Positions 7,422-13,536 of a stretch of 13,536 nt of DNA are shown here, piece after piece. The translations under genes and the position numbers were made by a program. Position 1 is the stretch's first letter. Every line of letters starts with the position of its first letter. Source of the DNA: Bacillota bacterium (GTDB lineage Bacteria; Bacillota_E; JAJZYS01; JAJYTV01); NCBI GenBank assembly GCA_021845645.1, contig JAJZVM010000110.1:1-13536 (forward strand), in the 5' to 3' direction. The notes beneath the pieces are model-generated. The model worked only from the letters and a program-made list of their open reading frames with translations, searched no databases and was not told where the DNA came from.

Positions 7422-8774
7422 TCAGCCGGCCGATCGCTGGTCGATGACGCGGCGGGCCTTCACGTCAAAGCGCTCGAGCGTCTGCGGTGTGACGAACTCG
7501 ATGTTGAAGCGAACGCCCGTCACCGCGCGCAGGTGCGTATGGGTGCGGTCGTGCAGGTCCTGCAGGCGCTCCCCTGAAGGCTCGCCGCCGGCTTCGGCCA
7601 GGCGCGGGTCGTACTCGACGCGGATCGTGGCCTCATCCATGGCCCCCTTGCGCGTCAGCACGATGCGGTGCTCGCTGCCGAGCCCGTCCACCTCGAGCAG
7701 GGCGCGCTGCACCGCACTCGGGTAGACGTTGACACCGCGCAGGATCAGCATGTCGTCGACGCGCCCGTAGACGCCGTCGGGCAGGCGAGGGTAGGTTCTG
7801 CCGCACGGGCAGGGCTCCTGCGTCATGCGGGACTCGTCGCCCGACCAGAAGCGGATCATCGGCTGGCCTTTGCGCCGCAGATGCGTGTAGACGACGGCGC
7901 CGCTCTCGCCCTCCCCCATGAGCCGCTGCGGATCGTCCTTGGACACGATCTCGGTGTAGATCTCGTCCTGGAGCACGTGTACCCCGCGGCGCTCCTCGCA
8001 CTCGACGTTGGTGGCCCATGGCGTCATCTCGCTCGTCGTGGCGCAGTCCATGGCCTTGATGCCCCAGCCGGCCTCGAGTGCCGCCTTTGTGCCCGGGATG
8101 CCTGCCCCAGGTTCGCCGATGAAGATGCCGAGTCGCAGCGGCGAGTGCACAGGGTCGAAGCCGCGGGCACGCGCCTCGTCGAGGAGGCGCAGGGCAAAGG
8201 TGGGCGTCGTGATCAGCACCGTCGCACCCACGTCGTGCATCATGCGCACGTGGCGTTCGGCGTTGCCGGCGCCCGGCGTGAAGCAGGCCGCGCCGATCTC
8301 CTCGGCGCCCCAGAGCGCGCCCCAGCCGCCCATGAACATGCCGAGGTCGGTGGAGATCTGGACGATGTCGTGTTTGCGCACCCCGGCGGTGTAGAGCGCC
8401 TGCGCCATCACGCCGCGGATGTACGTGATGTCCCGCGGCGAGAACAGGTAGAAGGTGGGGCGCCCCGTCGTGCCCGACGAGCCGTGCACGTGCAGGCCCT
8501 CCTCGGGCGGGAAGCCGAGGTAGCGGCCGAACGGCGGGTGGGCCTCCTGTTCGAGCCGCAATGCGTCCTTCGTCAGGACGGGTACGCGGCGCGTGAAGTC
8601 TTCGAGCGTCTGGACCATGTCGGGATGGAAGCGATGCTCGTCATAGTACTCGCGGTAGAAGGGCAGCTCATCGTAGACGTAGTGGAGCTGCTCCCTGATG
8701 TCGCGCAGGATCTGCTCCGCCCGGACCGCGGGATCCATCGTCTCCTTCTCACGGTTCCAGAAAGCGTCAGCCAC
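7422..8774 (-). CDS. PaaK-type acyl-CoA ligase (phenylacetate-CoA ligase family)
   Basis: A 450-residue ATP-dependent, AMP-forming ligase that joins a carboxylic acid to coenzyme A in the cytoplasm. The N-terminus has the WNREKET signature of PaaK relatives. The phosphate-binding loop HGSSGTTGRPT is at 97-107. CPCGRTYPRL (322-331) precedes the hinge region GRVDDMLILRGVNVYPSAV at about 337-355, and KARRV contains the probable catalytic Lys439 of the mobile C-terminal domain. Length is normal for the family. The GTG start follows AAGGGGG (8784-8790) at nine bases. It is the last gene of an operon with both subunits of a B12-dependent acyl-CoA mutase, 39 bases after the small subunit. Its likely role is therefore to make the mutase substrate, although PaaK relatives act on phenylacetate, other aryl acids and some aliphatic acids. 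The true substrate is unknown. Confidence 0.88.
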   Translation of the reverse strand: MADAFWNREKETMDPAVRAEQILRDIREQLHYVYDELPFYREYYDEHRFHPDMVQTLEDFTRRVPVLTKDALRLEQEAHPPFGRYLGFPPEEGLHVHGSSGTTGRPTFYLFSPRDITYIRGVMAQALYTAGVRKHDIVQISTDLGMFMGGWGALWGAEEIGAACFTPGAGNAERHVRMMHDVGATVLITTPTFALRLLDEARARGFDPVHSPLRLGIFIGEPGAGIPGTKAALEAGWGIKAMDCATTSEMTPWATNVECEERRGVHVLQDEIYTEIVSKDDPQRLMGEGESGAVVYTHLRRKGQPMIRFWSGDESRMTQEPCPCGRTYPRLPDGVYGRVDDMLILRGVNVYPSAVQRALLEVDGLGSEHRIVLTRKGAMDEATIRVEYDPRLAEAGGEPSGERLQDLHDRTHTHLRAVTGVRFNIEFVTPQTLERFDVKARRVIDQRSAG

Positions 8775-8813
8775 CGCAGGCTACCCCCTTCGCTGCGGCG
8801 GCTCGGACCAGCC

Positions 8814-9224
8814 TCAGGCGTGGACCGCGTCCGAGCCGTGGTCGATGGCCGCCTCGATCCAGTCGGCAATGGCGTCAAGGCTCGAGCCGGTGCCGAACAC
8901 GGCCGACACCCCCTGGCTCAGCAGGGCCCTCTGGTCCTCGGTCGGGACGACGCCGCCGAGGAGCACCTTGACGCGTTGCACGCCCTCCTGCCGCAGGAGC
9001 GCCAGAATGCGCGGCACCATCACCATGTGGTTGCCCGAAAGACTGGACAGTCCCAGCACCTGGGCATCCTCGTCGATGACGGTGCGCACGATCTCCTCGG
9101 GCAGGCGATTGCCGATGTACACCACCTCCATGCCGCGCTGGACGAGATGGCGTGCGACCATCATCGCCCCGCGATAGTGCGCGTCGAACCCCATCTTGGC
9201 CATGACCACCTTGATCAAGGGCAC
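8814..9224 (-). CDS. Coenzyme B12-binding small subunit of an acyl-CoA mutase
   Basis: A 136-residue Rossmann-like cobalamin-binding protein, the usual size of the separate small subunits of isobutyryl-CoA-type mutases. The signature DxHxxG is DAHYRG at residues 14-19; His16 is expected to be the lower axial ligand of cobalt, Asp14 its partner, and Lys10 matches the conserved Lys604 of methylmalonyl-CoA mutase. The later SSLSGNH and LLGGVVP motifs line the nucleotide-tail pocket in homologues. The GTG start at 9224 is chosen because GAGGAGGT (9232-9239) lies seven bases upstream; the open frame goes further but is not homologous. It follows the large-subunit stop by 23 bases and probably forms a heterotetramer with that protein. 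Confidence 0.92.
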   Translation of the reverse strand: MPLIKVVMAKMGFDAHYRGAMMVARHLVQRGMEVVYIGNRLPEEIVRTVIDEDAQVLGLSSLSGNHMVMVPRILALLRQEGVQRVKVLLGGVVPTEDQRALLSQGVSAVFGTGSSLDAIADWIEAAIDHGSDAVHA

Positions 9225-9247
9225 CGCAGAGACCTCCTCGAAGGCTT

Positions 9248-10864
9248 CTAGAGCAGCGGCTGCTGCCAGCCGCCGTGGAGGGCGCGGAACACGTCGCAGC
9301 ACTCGCCGATGCTGGCCCCTGCACATACCGCGTCGATCAGCGGCCCCATGGTGTTCTCCTCGCCGACCACCGCCTGACGCAGCCGCTCCAGTGCCCCCGA
9401 CACCTCGTCCTGATCGCGCGCCGCGCGGAGGTTTTCAAGCGTCTCGCGCTGCTGCTCGAGTGCGCTCGGGAACCGGAAGAGCTCGATCTGGATCGGCACG
9501 TCGTCGGTGAAGCAGTTGACGCCCACCACCTTGCGCTCGCCGCTCGTGATCGCGATCTCCCGGTCGTAGGAGGTGCCCATCAGCTCGCGGTGAACCCAGC
9601 CGCTCTCCACGGCACGCACGAGTCCGCCGAGCCGGTCCATCTCCTCGAGGTAGGCCAGGATGCGGCGCTCCATCTCGTTCGTCAGGCTTTCGACGTAGTA
9701 GGAGCCAGCCAGGGGGTCGGCGGTGCGGGTGACGCCCGTCTCGTGCACGAGCACCTGCTGGGTGCGCAGGGCCGTGAGCGCCGCGGCCTCGGACGGCAGG
9801 CAGAGCGCCTCGTCATAGGCGCTGACGTGCAGCGACTGGGCGCCGCCCAGGACGGCGGCCAGGGCGTGGTAGGCGGCGCGGCTGACGTTGTTGAGCGGCT
9901 GCTGCGCCGTGAGGGCGGAACCGGAGGTCTGGACATGGAAGCGCAGGCGGCTGCTGCGCGGATCCTGAGGACGGAAGCGCTCCTGGAAGAGCCGGTGGTA
10001 GACGCGCCGAGCGGCCCGGTATTTCGCGACCTCTTCGAAGAGATCGTTGTCAGCGGTGAAGAAGCTTGAGAGGCGAGGGGCAAAGCTGTCGATCGGGTGG
10101 CCGCGACGCACCATCTCCTGGGCGACGGCGAGCGCGTGGGCGATGACCAGTGCCGCCTCCTGCACCGCGTTGGCGCCGGCTTCGCGGTAGTTGTAACCGG
10201 CGAAGCTGATCGGGTTCCATTGCGGCAGGTGCCGCGTACAGAACTCCACGACGTCGACCGACAGGCGGAAGGAGAAGGCGGGCTCGAGGATGTTCGGCGC
10301 CGTGAGCACGACCGTCTCCATCAGGAAGTCGTTCTGCAGGGTGCCGCGCAGCTTCTCCCATGGGATCCCCCGCTCCCTGGCCATGGCCAGGTAGGCGGCG
10401 AAGATCGCGCCGGCACCGACGGGATTCGAGAGCACCAGCGACACGGAGACGTCGTCGATCGGGATGCCGTCGAACAGGCGGCGCATATCTGCAAGGCAGT
10501 CGATCGCGACGCCGCCTTGGCCGACGTCGCCTTCCGCCAGTGGATGGTCGGAGCTGAAGCCGCGGTTCGTGACGAAGTCGAAGACGCAGTTGATGCCGGT
10601 CGCTCCCTGGTCCAGGAGCAGCCTAAAGCGCCCGTTCGTCTCCTCTGACGTGCCGAATCCGGCCAGCTGCCGGATCGTCCAGAGGCGGCCGCGGTACATG
10701 TCGCGATGGACGCCTCTGGTGTAGGGCGGTTCGCCGGGGTTGCCGAGATCCGTCACAGGGTCGAGATCGGCGACGTCCTCTGCCGTGTACACCGCCTTCA
10801 CGGCGATGCCGGAACCCGTCCGATCGCTGTGCTTGAGTCCGCTGCCGAGAGCATCGCTAGGCAT
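9248..10864 (-). CDS. B12-dependent acyl-CoA mutase large subunit, divergent active site
   Basis: A 538-residue TIM-barrel subunit of the methylmalonyl-CoA mutase superfamily, which moves a carbonyl-CoA group between carbons by radical chemistry. Family landmarks are clear: PYTRGVHRDMYRGRLWTIRQ (47-66), GTLQND (174-179), FAPRLSSFF (261-269), RFHVQTSG (308-315), LTAQQP, DEALCLPS (351-358) and PLAGSYYVE. Class-defining positions differ: Leu67 replaces Tyr89, Leu187 replaces the carboxylate-binding Arg207, Asn225 replaces the catalytic His244 (GYN instead of GYH), and Val94 stands where 2-hydroxyisobutyryl-CoA mutase has Asp117. The DLPT and GYDSD motifs are changed to DFVT and GFSSD. Gln177, His310 and Gln312 are kept. 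The ATG at 10864 follows GAGGGAG (10872-10878) at seven bases. It leads an operon with its B12 subunit and a CoA ligase. Substrate unknown; methylmalonyl-CoA is unlikely. Confidence 0.9.
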   Translation of the reverse strand: MPSDALGSGLKHSDRTGSGIAVKAVYTAEDVADLDPVTDLGNPGEPPYTRGVHRDMYRGRLWTIRQLAGFGTSEETNGRFRLLLDQGATGINCVFDFVTNRGFSSDHPLAEGDVGQGGVAIDCLADMRRLFDGIPIDDVSVSLVLSNPVGAGAIFAAYLAMARERGIPWEKLRGTLQNDFLMETVVLTAPNILEPAFSFRLSVDVVEFCTRHLPQWNPISFAGYNYREAGANAVQEAALVIAHALAVAQEMVRRGHPIDSFAPRLSSFFTADNDLFEEVAKYRAARRVYHRLFQERFRPQDPRSSRLRFHVQTSGSALTAQQPLNNVSRAAYHALAAVLGGAQSLHVSAYDEALCLPSEAAALTALRTQQVLVHETGVTRTADPLAGSYYVESLTNEMERRILAYLEEMDRLGGLVRAVESGWVHRELMGTSYDREIAITSGERKVVGVNCFTDDVPIQIELFRFPSALEQQRETLENLRAARDQDEVSGALERLRQAVVGEENTMGPLIDAVCAGASIGECCDVFRALHGGWQQPLL

Positions 10865-10904
10865 GACGTCACTCCCTCGCGGGGTCAATTGGCGATACGG
10901 AAGG

Positions 10905-10915
10905 GCAGGTCCTGC
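10905..10915. promoter_or_regulatory. Palindrome upstream of the mutase operon
   Basis: GCAGG-T-CCTGC is a perfect 5-bp inverted repeat around one base, ending 41 bases upstream of the mutase ATG and 27 bases upstream of its Shine-Dalgarno sequence. It is a possible operator, but no clear promoter could be placed around it. Confidence 0.25.
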
Positions 10916-10981
10916 AATCCGGATCTCAGCGGGCCCGCGGCCGCCGACGGGGGGATGCGGGCGGCCTGGCGAAGTGGGCCG

Positions 10982-11027
10982 GAGGAAGCGTGGGGAGGAA
11001 GCGTGGGGAGGAAGCGTGGGGAGGAAG
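10982..11027. repeat. 13-bp tandem repeat, three full copies plus seven bases
   Basis: The unit GAGGAAGCGTGGG occurs at 10982-10994, 10995-11007 and 11008-11020 without a mismatch, and a partial copy GAGGAAG follows to 11027. It lies about 120-160 bases upstream of the mutase start codon. It could be a cluster of binding sites for a regulator or a neutral minisatellite produced by slippage. Confidence 0.95.
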
Positions 11028-11419
11028 GCTGTGGTCGCCTGGCCGACGTCTGCCGTACGCCTGGCCCTGCTCGAGCACACGGGTCTCCTGGCCATGGGGC
11101 GCGAGCACTCGCGCTGTGCAGATGGATCCTATGCGCATCGTGGCCCCGCCCCATCTCCCCAGCCTGCATCTGCGCCGGGGCTGGGCCGGTGAGGTCGCCC
11201 GCCCGCGCACCCTGGCGGCCGTGAGGTGCTGGAGGTGAACCTGGAGGAAGGGTGCCTCCTGGCAGCCGAATCGGCCGCCGCGCGGTGTGCGCGTCCCGCC
11301 GCCGCCCGACAGCCCGCTGCGGTATGGCAGGCGCCCCACCTGGAGGCGCAAACGCCCCTCGCACGGCGGCGGGTCGGCCCGGGCGGCATGCCCCACCTCC
11401 TGGGCGACCGCCTCGTGGG

Positions 11420-11533
11420 GACATCGATGCTCGCCGCAACGCGCACGGAGCGCTGCACGGGCGCTTGATCCCGCGGCCGGCCCTCTCCGACAAGGCCGAG
11501 CGCAGCGTCGAGGACCCTTCGCGACGCTTTCAC
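11420..11533 (-). pseudogene. Possible remnant of a TetR-like regulator (N-terminal helix-turn-helix)
   Basis: A GTG at 11533, eight bases after GGGAG, opens a frame reading VKASRRVLDAALGLVGEG and, about 15 residues later, VAASIDVPT. This resembles the start of TetR-family repressors (RxxILDAAxxLvxexG, then a helix-turn-helix ending AGVSxxTlY). The expected Tyr-His-Phe and the ligand domain are absent in this frame; codon third positions remain GC-rich after a switch to another frame near 11417, which would fit a frameshifted gene. The similarity is short and could be chance. If real, it would be a former regulator placed just upstream of the mutase operon on the same strand. Confidence 0.22.
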
Positions 11534-11616
11534 GGACGTGACTCCCGGCCGAAGGGAGGTTCCTGACCCGGACCGGTAGAAGAGTCTCGGCAAAGCGCAC
11601 AGGAGGATCACACCGC

Positions 11617-12132
11617 ATGTCGAAGACGCGCGCCCTGCTGGCGATCGCGCTGCTGCTCGCCCTCGGCGGCTGTGGCAGCCGCGCCGCCGTGAAGCCGAAG
11701 CATGCCTCGAAGTGGCCCCAATGGACCGTACAGTCCTTCGGCGTCTCTCTGCGCCACCCGCCCGGCTGGCAGGTGGCGGCGGGCTACCTGCAGCGCATGC
11801 AGGGGAAGGATGGCTATGTGGCGCTGAACGCTCTGCAGGGCAGCGGGCTCACGCCCAAGTCCGCGGCGCTGAGCCAGGCGGAGCAGGCGCTCTCCCCGTT
11901 CGGTGCGAAGCCGAAGCTCCGCGCGATGCGCATCGGCGGCCAGAGCGGCTACCTCATCCTGCCGGCCGATGGGCAGGCGAAGGGAGCTGAGAGCGACGCG
12001 GAGGCGATCGTGCTCTACCCGAAGCCGCAGATGATCTCGAACGTGCCCTACCGCTACCTCATCGTCACGTCCACCGCCAAGGATCTCCTGCCCATCGTGC
12101 GCACCCTGGTCTTCCTGCACGGCAAAGGCTGA
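11617..12132 (+). CDS. Small predicted lipoprotein of unknown function
   Basis: A 171-residue protein exported and probably lipid-anchored. The signal peptide has Lys3 and Arg5, a hydrophobic core LLAIALLLALGG and a clear lipobox LGGC with Cys19. The mature part contains FGVSLRHPPGWQV (about residues 41-53), a pattern seen in PsbP-like or stress-type lipoprotein domains, where a beta-strand followed by a PxGW turn is common; this is only a loose resemblance. The C-terminal half alternates short strands and helices. AGGAGGA (11601-11607) lies nine bases before the ATG, a strong ribosome-binding site. It is followed on the same strand, after 46 bases, by an aminotransferase gene, perhaps as an operon, but no functional link is evident. 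Confidence 0.8.
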   Translation: MSKTRALLAIALLLALGGCGSRAAVKPKHASKWPQWTVQSFGVSLRHPPGWQVAAGYLQRMQGKDGYVALNALQGSGLTPKSAALSQAEQALSPFGAKPKLRAMRIGGQSGYLILPADGQAKGAESDAEAIVLYPKPQMISNVPYRYLIVTSTAKDLLPIVRTLVFLHGKG

Positions 12133-12139
12133 GTCGGGC

Positions 12140-12157
12140 GGCTCGGGCCGCCGAGCC
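12140..12157 (+). promoter_or_regulatory. Hairpin between lipoprotein and aminotransferase genes
   Basis: GGCTCGG (12140-12146) pairs with CCGAGCC (12151-12157) around the loop GCCG. It sits just after the lipoprotein stop and before the aminotransferase ribosome-binding site. No T-run follows, so it may be a weak terminator or a stabilising element for the upstream message. Confidence 0.35.
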
Positions 12158-12178
12158 CAAGGAAGGAAGCGGTCTCGG

Positions 12179-13330
12179 ATGCGGCTTTCCCCATCGGTCG
12201 AGGCGATCCCGCGCTCGGGCATTCGTGCCATGGCGGCTCTGGCGCAGGGCCGTCAGGGACTCCTGCACCTCGAGTACGGCGAGCCGAGGTTTTTTGCGCC
12301 CGAGGCGGTGCGGCGGGCTGCGGCGGAGGCGCTGCTCGCGCAGCGGATGGTCTACACGCCGACCGAGGGACCCAAGGAGCTCAGGGAGGCCATTGCGGGC
12401 AAGCTTTGGCGCGTCAACCGCGTGGAGATGGACCCCGAGCGCGTCTTCGTCACGCACGGCGGCGTCGGCGCACTCTACGCGTCGCTCGCGAGTGTGCTCG
12501 GACCGGGCGACCGCATCCTGATGCCGGACCCCTGCTGGCCGAACGTGGTCGGCCAGGTCCTGACGCTCGGGGCTGAGCCCGTCTTCTACCCCATGGATCC
12601 CGGGACGGGCTTCATGCCCGAACCTGAGACCTGGCCCGTGGACCACCGGACCAGGGCGATCCTGATCAACAGCCCGCAGAACCCCACCGGCGTCATCCTG
12701 CCGCGCGCCACGATGGAGCGCATCGCCGCCGTCGCGCGGCGGCACGGCCTCTGGGTGATCTCCGACGAGGTCTACGACCAGATCCACTTCGGGGACCCGC
12801 CTGTCAGCATGCTTGAGGTGTACCCGGAGGGAACGCTGTCGGCGTTCAGTTTCTCCAAGACCTACGCCATGACGGGCTGGCGCCTCGGCTACGCCGTCCT
12901 GCAGCCCGGGATGCAGGCCCAAACCACCAAGGCGGTGGAGTCGTGCTACTCCTCATCCTCGATGGTGGCGCAGGTCGCGGCGCTGGCAGCGCTCGAGCAG
13001 GTGGAGCAGAAGGAGATCGACGCCATGGTCGACGCCTACCGCGGGGCGCGGGACAGGGCGCTTGCCCTGCTCGCCACGGCAGGCCGCCAGCGCTACGTGC
13101 CCATGGGGGCGTTCTACCTCATGCTGCCGGTGCCGGCGGGCCAGAGCTCGGAGAACTTTGCCCGGGCGCTTCTCGAGCGCAAGGACATGGTCGTGGTGCC
13201 GGGGTCCACCTTCGGCCGCCTGGCGGACGGCGAGGTGCGCCTCAGTCTCGCGGCCGGCGCCGACGATGTGGCGGAGGGCGTCGGACGCTGGCTCGAGCTC
13301 TGGCAGGAGACTGCCCCGCCCACGGCCTGA
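12179..13330 (+). CDS. Class I/II pyridoxal-phosphate aminotransferase
   Basis: A 383-residue fold-type I aminotransferase of the aspartate aminotransferase superfamily, cytoplasmic and usually dimeric. YTPTEGPKELREAIA (59-73) is the typical N-terminal motif. NPTG at 168-171 includes the Asn that contacts the cofactor ring. DEVYD at 196-200 supplies the Asp that pairs with the pyridine nitrogen and the Tyr that contacts its hydroxyl. SFSKTYAMTGWRLGY (224-238) carries the Schiff-base Lys227 and the phosphate-binding Arg235. Arg354 in VRLSLA is the expected substrate-carboxylate binder. Length is normal. ATG 12179 follows GGAAGGAAG (12161-12169) at nine bases. Substrate preference (aspartate, aromatic, branched-chain or alanine) cannot be read from sequence alone, so no symbol is given. 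Confidence 0.92.
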   Translation: MRLSPSVEAIPRSGIRAMAALAQGRQGLLHLEYGEPRFFAPEAVRRAAAEALLAQRMVYTPTEGPKELREAIAGKLWRVNRVEMDPERVFVTHGGVGALYASLASVLGPGDRILMPDPCWPNVVGQVLTLGAEPVFYPMDPGTGFMPEPETWPVDHRTRAILINSPQNPTGVILPRATMERIAAVARRHGLWVISDEVYDQIHFGDPPVSMLEVYPEGTLSAFSFSKTYAMTGWRLGYAVLQPGMQAQTTKAVESCYSSSSMVAQVAALAALEQVEQKEIDAMVDAYRGARDRALALLATAGRQRYVPMGAFYLMLPVPAGQSSENFARALLERKDMVVVPGSTFGRLADGEVRLSLAAGADDVAEGVGRWLELWQETAPPTA

Positions 13331-13384
13331 GGACGGTCCAGCGGCTGCCCGACGTCAACTCGATGGCACACCGTTCCGTCGGAC

Positions 13385-13536
13385 CTACGCAAAACTACAC
13401 AAGGGTAGCTTGCTGCCAACTTCCTGCTTCTCAGGGGCTGGTTTCGCAGCAGCCTGATGACCGCTGCCAGAGCCTTCCCCTCCACAGGCGGACACCGTGG
13501 AACTCACGGCGTATCGGGCCAGATTGATCGCTGCGT
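13385..13536 (-). CDS. tnpB: TnpB (IS200/IS605-type OrfB), C-terminal end only
   Basis: The last 49 codons of a gene that enters from beyond the right edge. The reading begins AAINLARYAV, matching the NAAxNLA motif after the third RuvC aspartate of TnpB RNA-guided nucleases; the bases just before (AC) fit the preceding Asn. It continues SSTVSACGGEGSGSG and KPAPEKQEV, the Gly/Lys-rich tail characteristic of IS200/IS605 or IS607 OrfB proteins, and stops at TAG (13387-13385). The RuvC domain and zinc ribbon lie outside, so intactness cannot be judged. It converges on the aminotransferase gene, whose stop is 55 bases away. The tail codons overlap the probable omega RNA. Confidence 0.8.
   Translation of the reverse strand, partial: AAINLARYAVSSTVSACGGEGSGSGHQAAAKPAPEKQEVGSKLPLCSFA
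13388..13536 (-). mobile_element. Right end of an IS200/IS605- or IS607-family element, continuing past the window
   Basis: The TnpB C-terminus and omega-RNA-like stem-loop define the right end of the element at about 13388-13392. The left end, and any tnpA transposase, lie outside the window. The insertion is immediately downstream of the aminotransferase gene and does not interrupt it. The exact boundary and target motif cannot be fixed from this side alone. Confidence 0.6.
13392..13500 (-). ncRNA. Probable omega-RNA 3' scaffold of the TnpB element
   Basis: On the minus strand, GAAGCAGGAAG is followed by a hairpin AAGCTAC-CCTTGT-GTAGTTT (13411-13392, one G-U pair). GAAGCAGGAAG, a stem-loop and GTAGTT is the common layout at the right end of IS605/IS607-type elements, where the 3' end of tnpB also encodes the guide RNA scaffold. 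The guide would be the bases below 13392. The 5' boundary given here is arbitrary. Confidence 0.45.

Larger units (their letters stand above)
10865..11616. other. Long intergenic region between the mutase operon and the lipoprotein gene
   Basis: About 750 bases between divergent genes. It holds an 11-bp palindrome (10905-10915), a 13-bp tandem repeat (10982-11027) and a possible regulator remnant on the minus strand. Many long open frames exist on both strands, but they overlap and none matches a known family over its length. No cobalamin riboswitch features were recognised by eye. Confidence 0.5.

Noticed and set aside
7668..9251. A 527-codon plus-strand frame opposite the ligase and small-subunit genes.
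   Set aside because: It is the antisense shadow of two genes with clear motifs and has Asp/His/Val-rich low-complexity sequence with no family match.
9275..10069. A plus-strand frame of 264 codons opposite the mutase large subunit.
   Set aside because: It is a shadow of the mutase, which shows many conserved motifs on the minus strand.
9248..10864. Assignment as 2-hydroxyisobutyryl-CoA mutase because of the neighbouring CoA ligase.
   Set aside because: The defining Ile and Asp are Leu67 and Val94 here, and the conserved His is Asn225.
9248..10864. Assignment as methylmalonyl-CoA mutase.
   Set aside because: Both Tyr89 and the carboxylate-binding Arg207 are replaced by Leu, and the subunits are arranged as in non-MCM mutases.
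10982..11027. A CRISPR array.
   Set aside because: The repeats are 13 bp and directly adjacent, with no spacers and no cas genes.
11200..11560. A possible T-box or cobalamin riboswitch in the mutase leader on the minus strand.
   Set aside because: A GGTGG and an ACCGC motif are present but 10 bases too far apart for a T-box, there is no specifier arrangement, and no B12-box was recognised.
13114..13485. A 123-codon minus-strand frame at the right end.
   Set aside because: It runs antisense through the aminotransferase C-terminus; the TnpB tail in a different frame explains the 13385-13536 part better.

Overview
The window is GC-rich bacterial DNA with dense coding, many GTG and TTG starts and strong Shine-Dalgarno sequences (for example GAGGAGGT). 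The tRNA-Tyr gene encodes its own CCA end. Together with D-Ala-D-Ala carboxypeptidase, HD-GYP and lipoprotein genes, this suggests a high-GC Gram-positive, perhaps a Symbiobacterium/Thermaerobacter/Sulfobacillus-like Firmicute. That placement is inference from style, not a database match.

Layout. 1-180 (minus): start of an initiator-type tRNA-Met (cut by the window edge) and a complete tRNA-Tyr, with a recognisable promoter. About 180-754: no recognisable gene. 755-3546 (plus): a candidate promoter and leader hairpin, then two MFS transporters separated by a strong hairpin. 3706-4809 (plus): an HD-GYP protein. 4803-5958 (minus): a beta-propeller lipoprotein split by a one-base frameshift. 6154-7365 (plus): a DacA/DacF-type peptidase, ending at a long GC hairpin.

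7422-10864 (minus) is the most interesting part: a three-gene operon for a coenzyme B12-dependent acyl-CoA mutase large subunit, its separate B12-binding small subunit, and a PaaK-type acyl-CoA ligase. The ligase probably makes the CoA thioester that the mutase rearranges. The large subunit has the family fold motifs, but the positions that define known mutases are changed: Leu for Tyr89, Leu for Arg207 and Asn for His244 (P. shermanii methylmalonyl-CoA mutase numbering). It therefore does not fit the methylmalonyl-, isobutyryl- or 2-hydroxyisobutyryl-CoA classes and may be an undescribed mutase.

10865-11616 is a structured intergenic region with a palindrome, a 13-bp tandem repeat and a possible decayed TetR-like regulator. 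11617-13330 (plus): a small lipoprotein and a class I/II aminotransferase. At the right edge (13385-13536, minus) lie the C-terminus of an IS200/IS605-type TnpB and an omega-RNA-like right end, so a mobile element begins here and continues outside the window.
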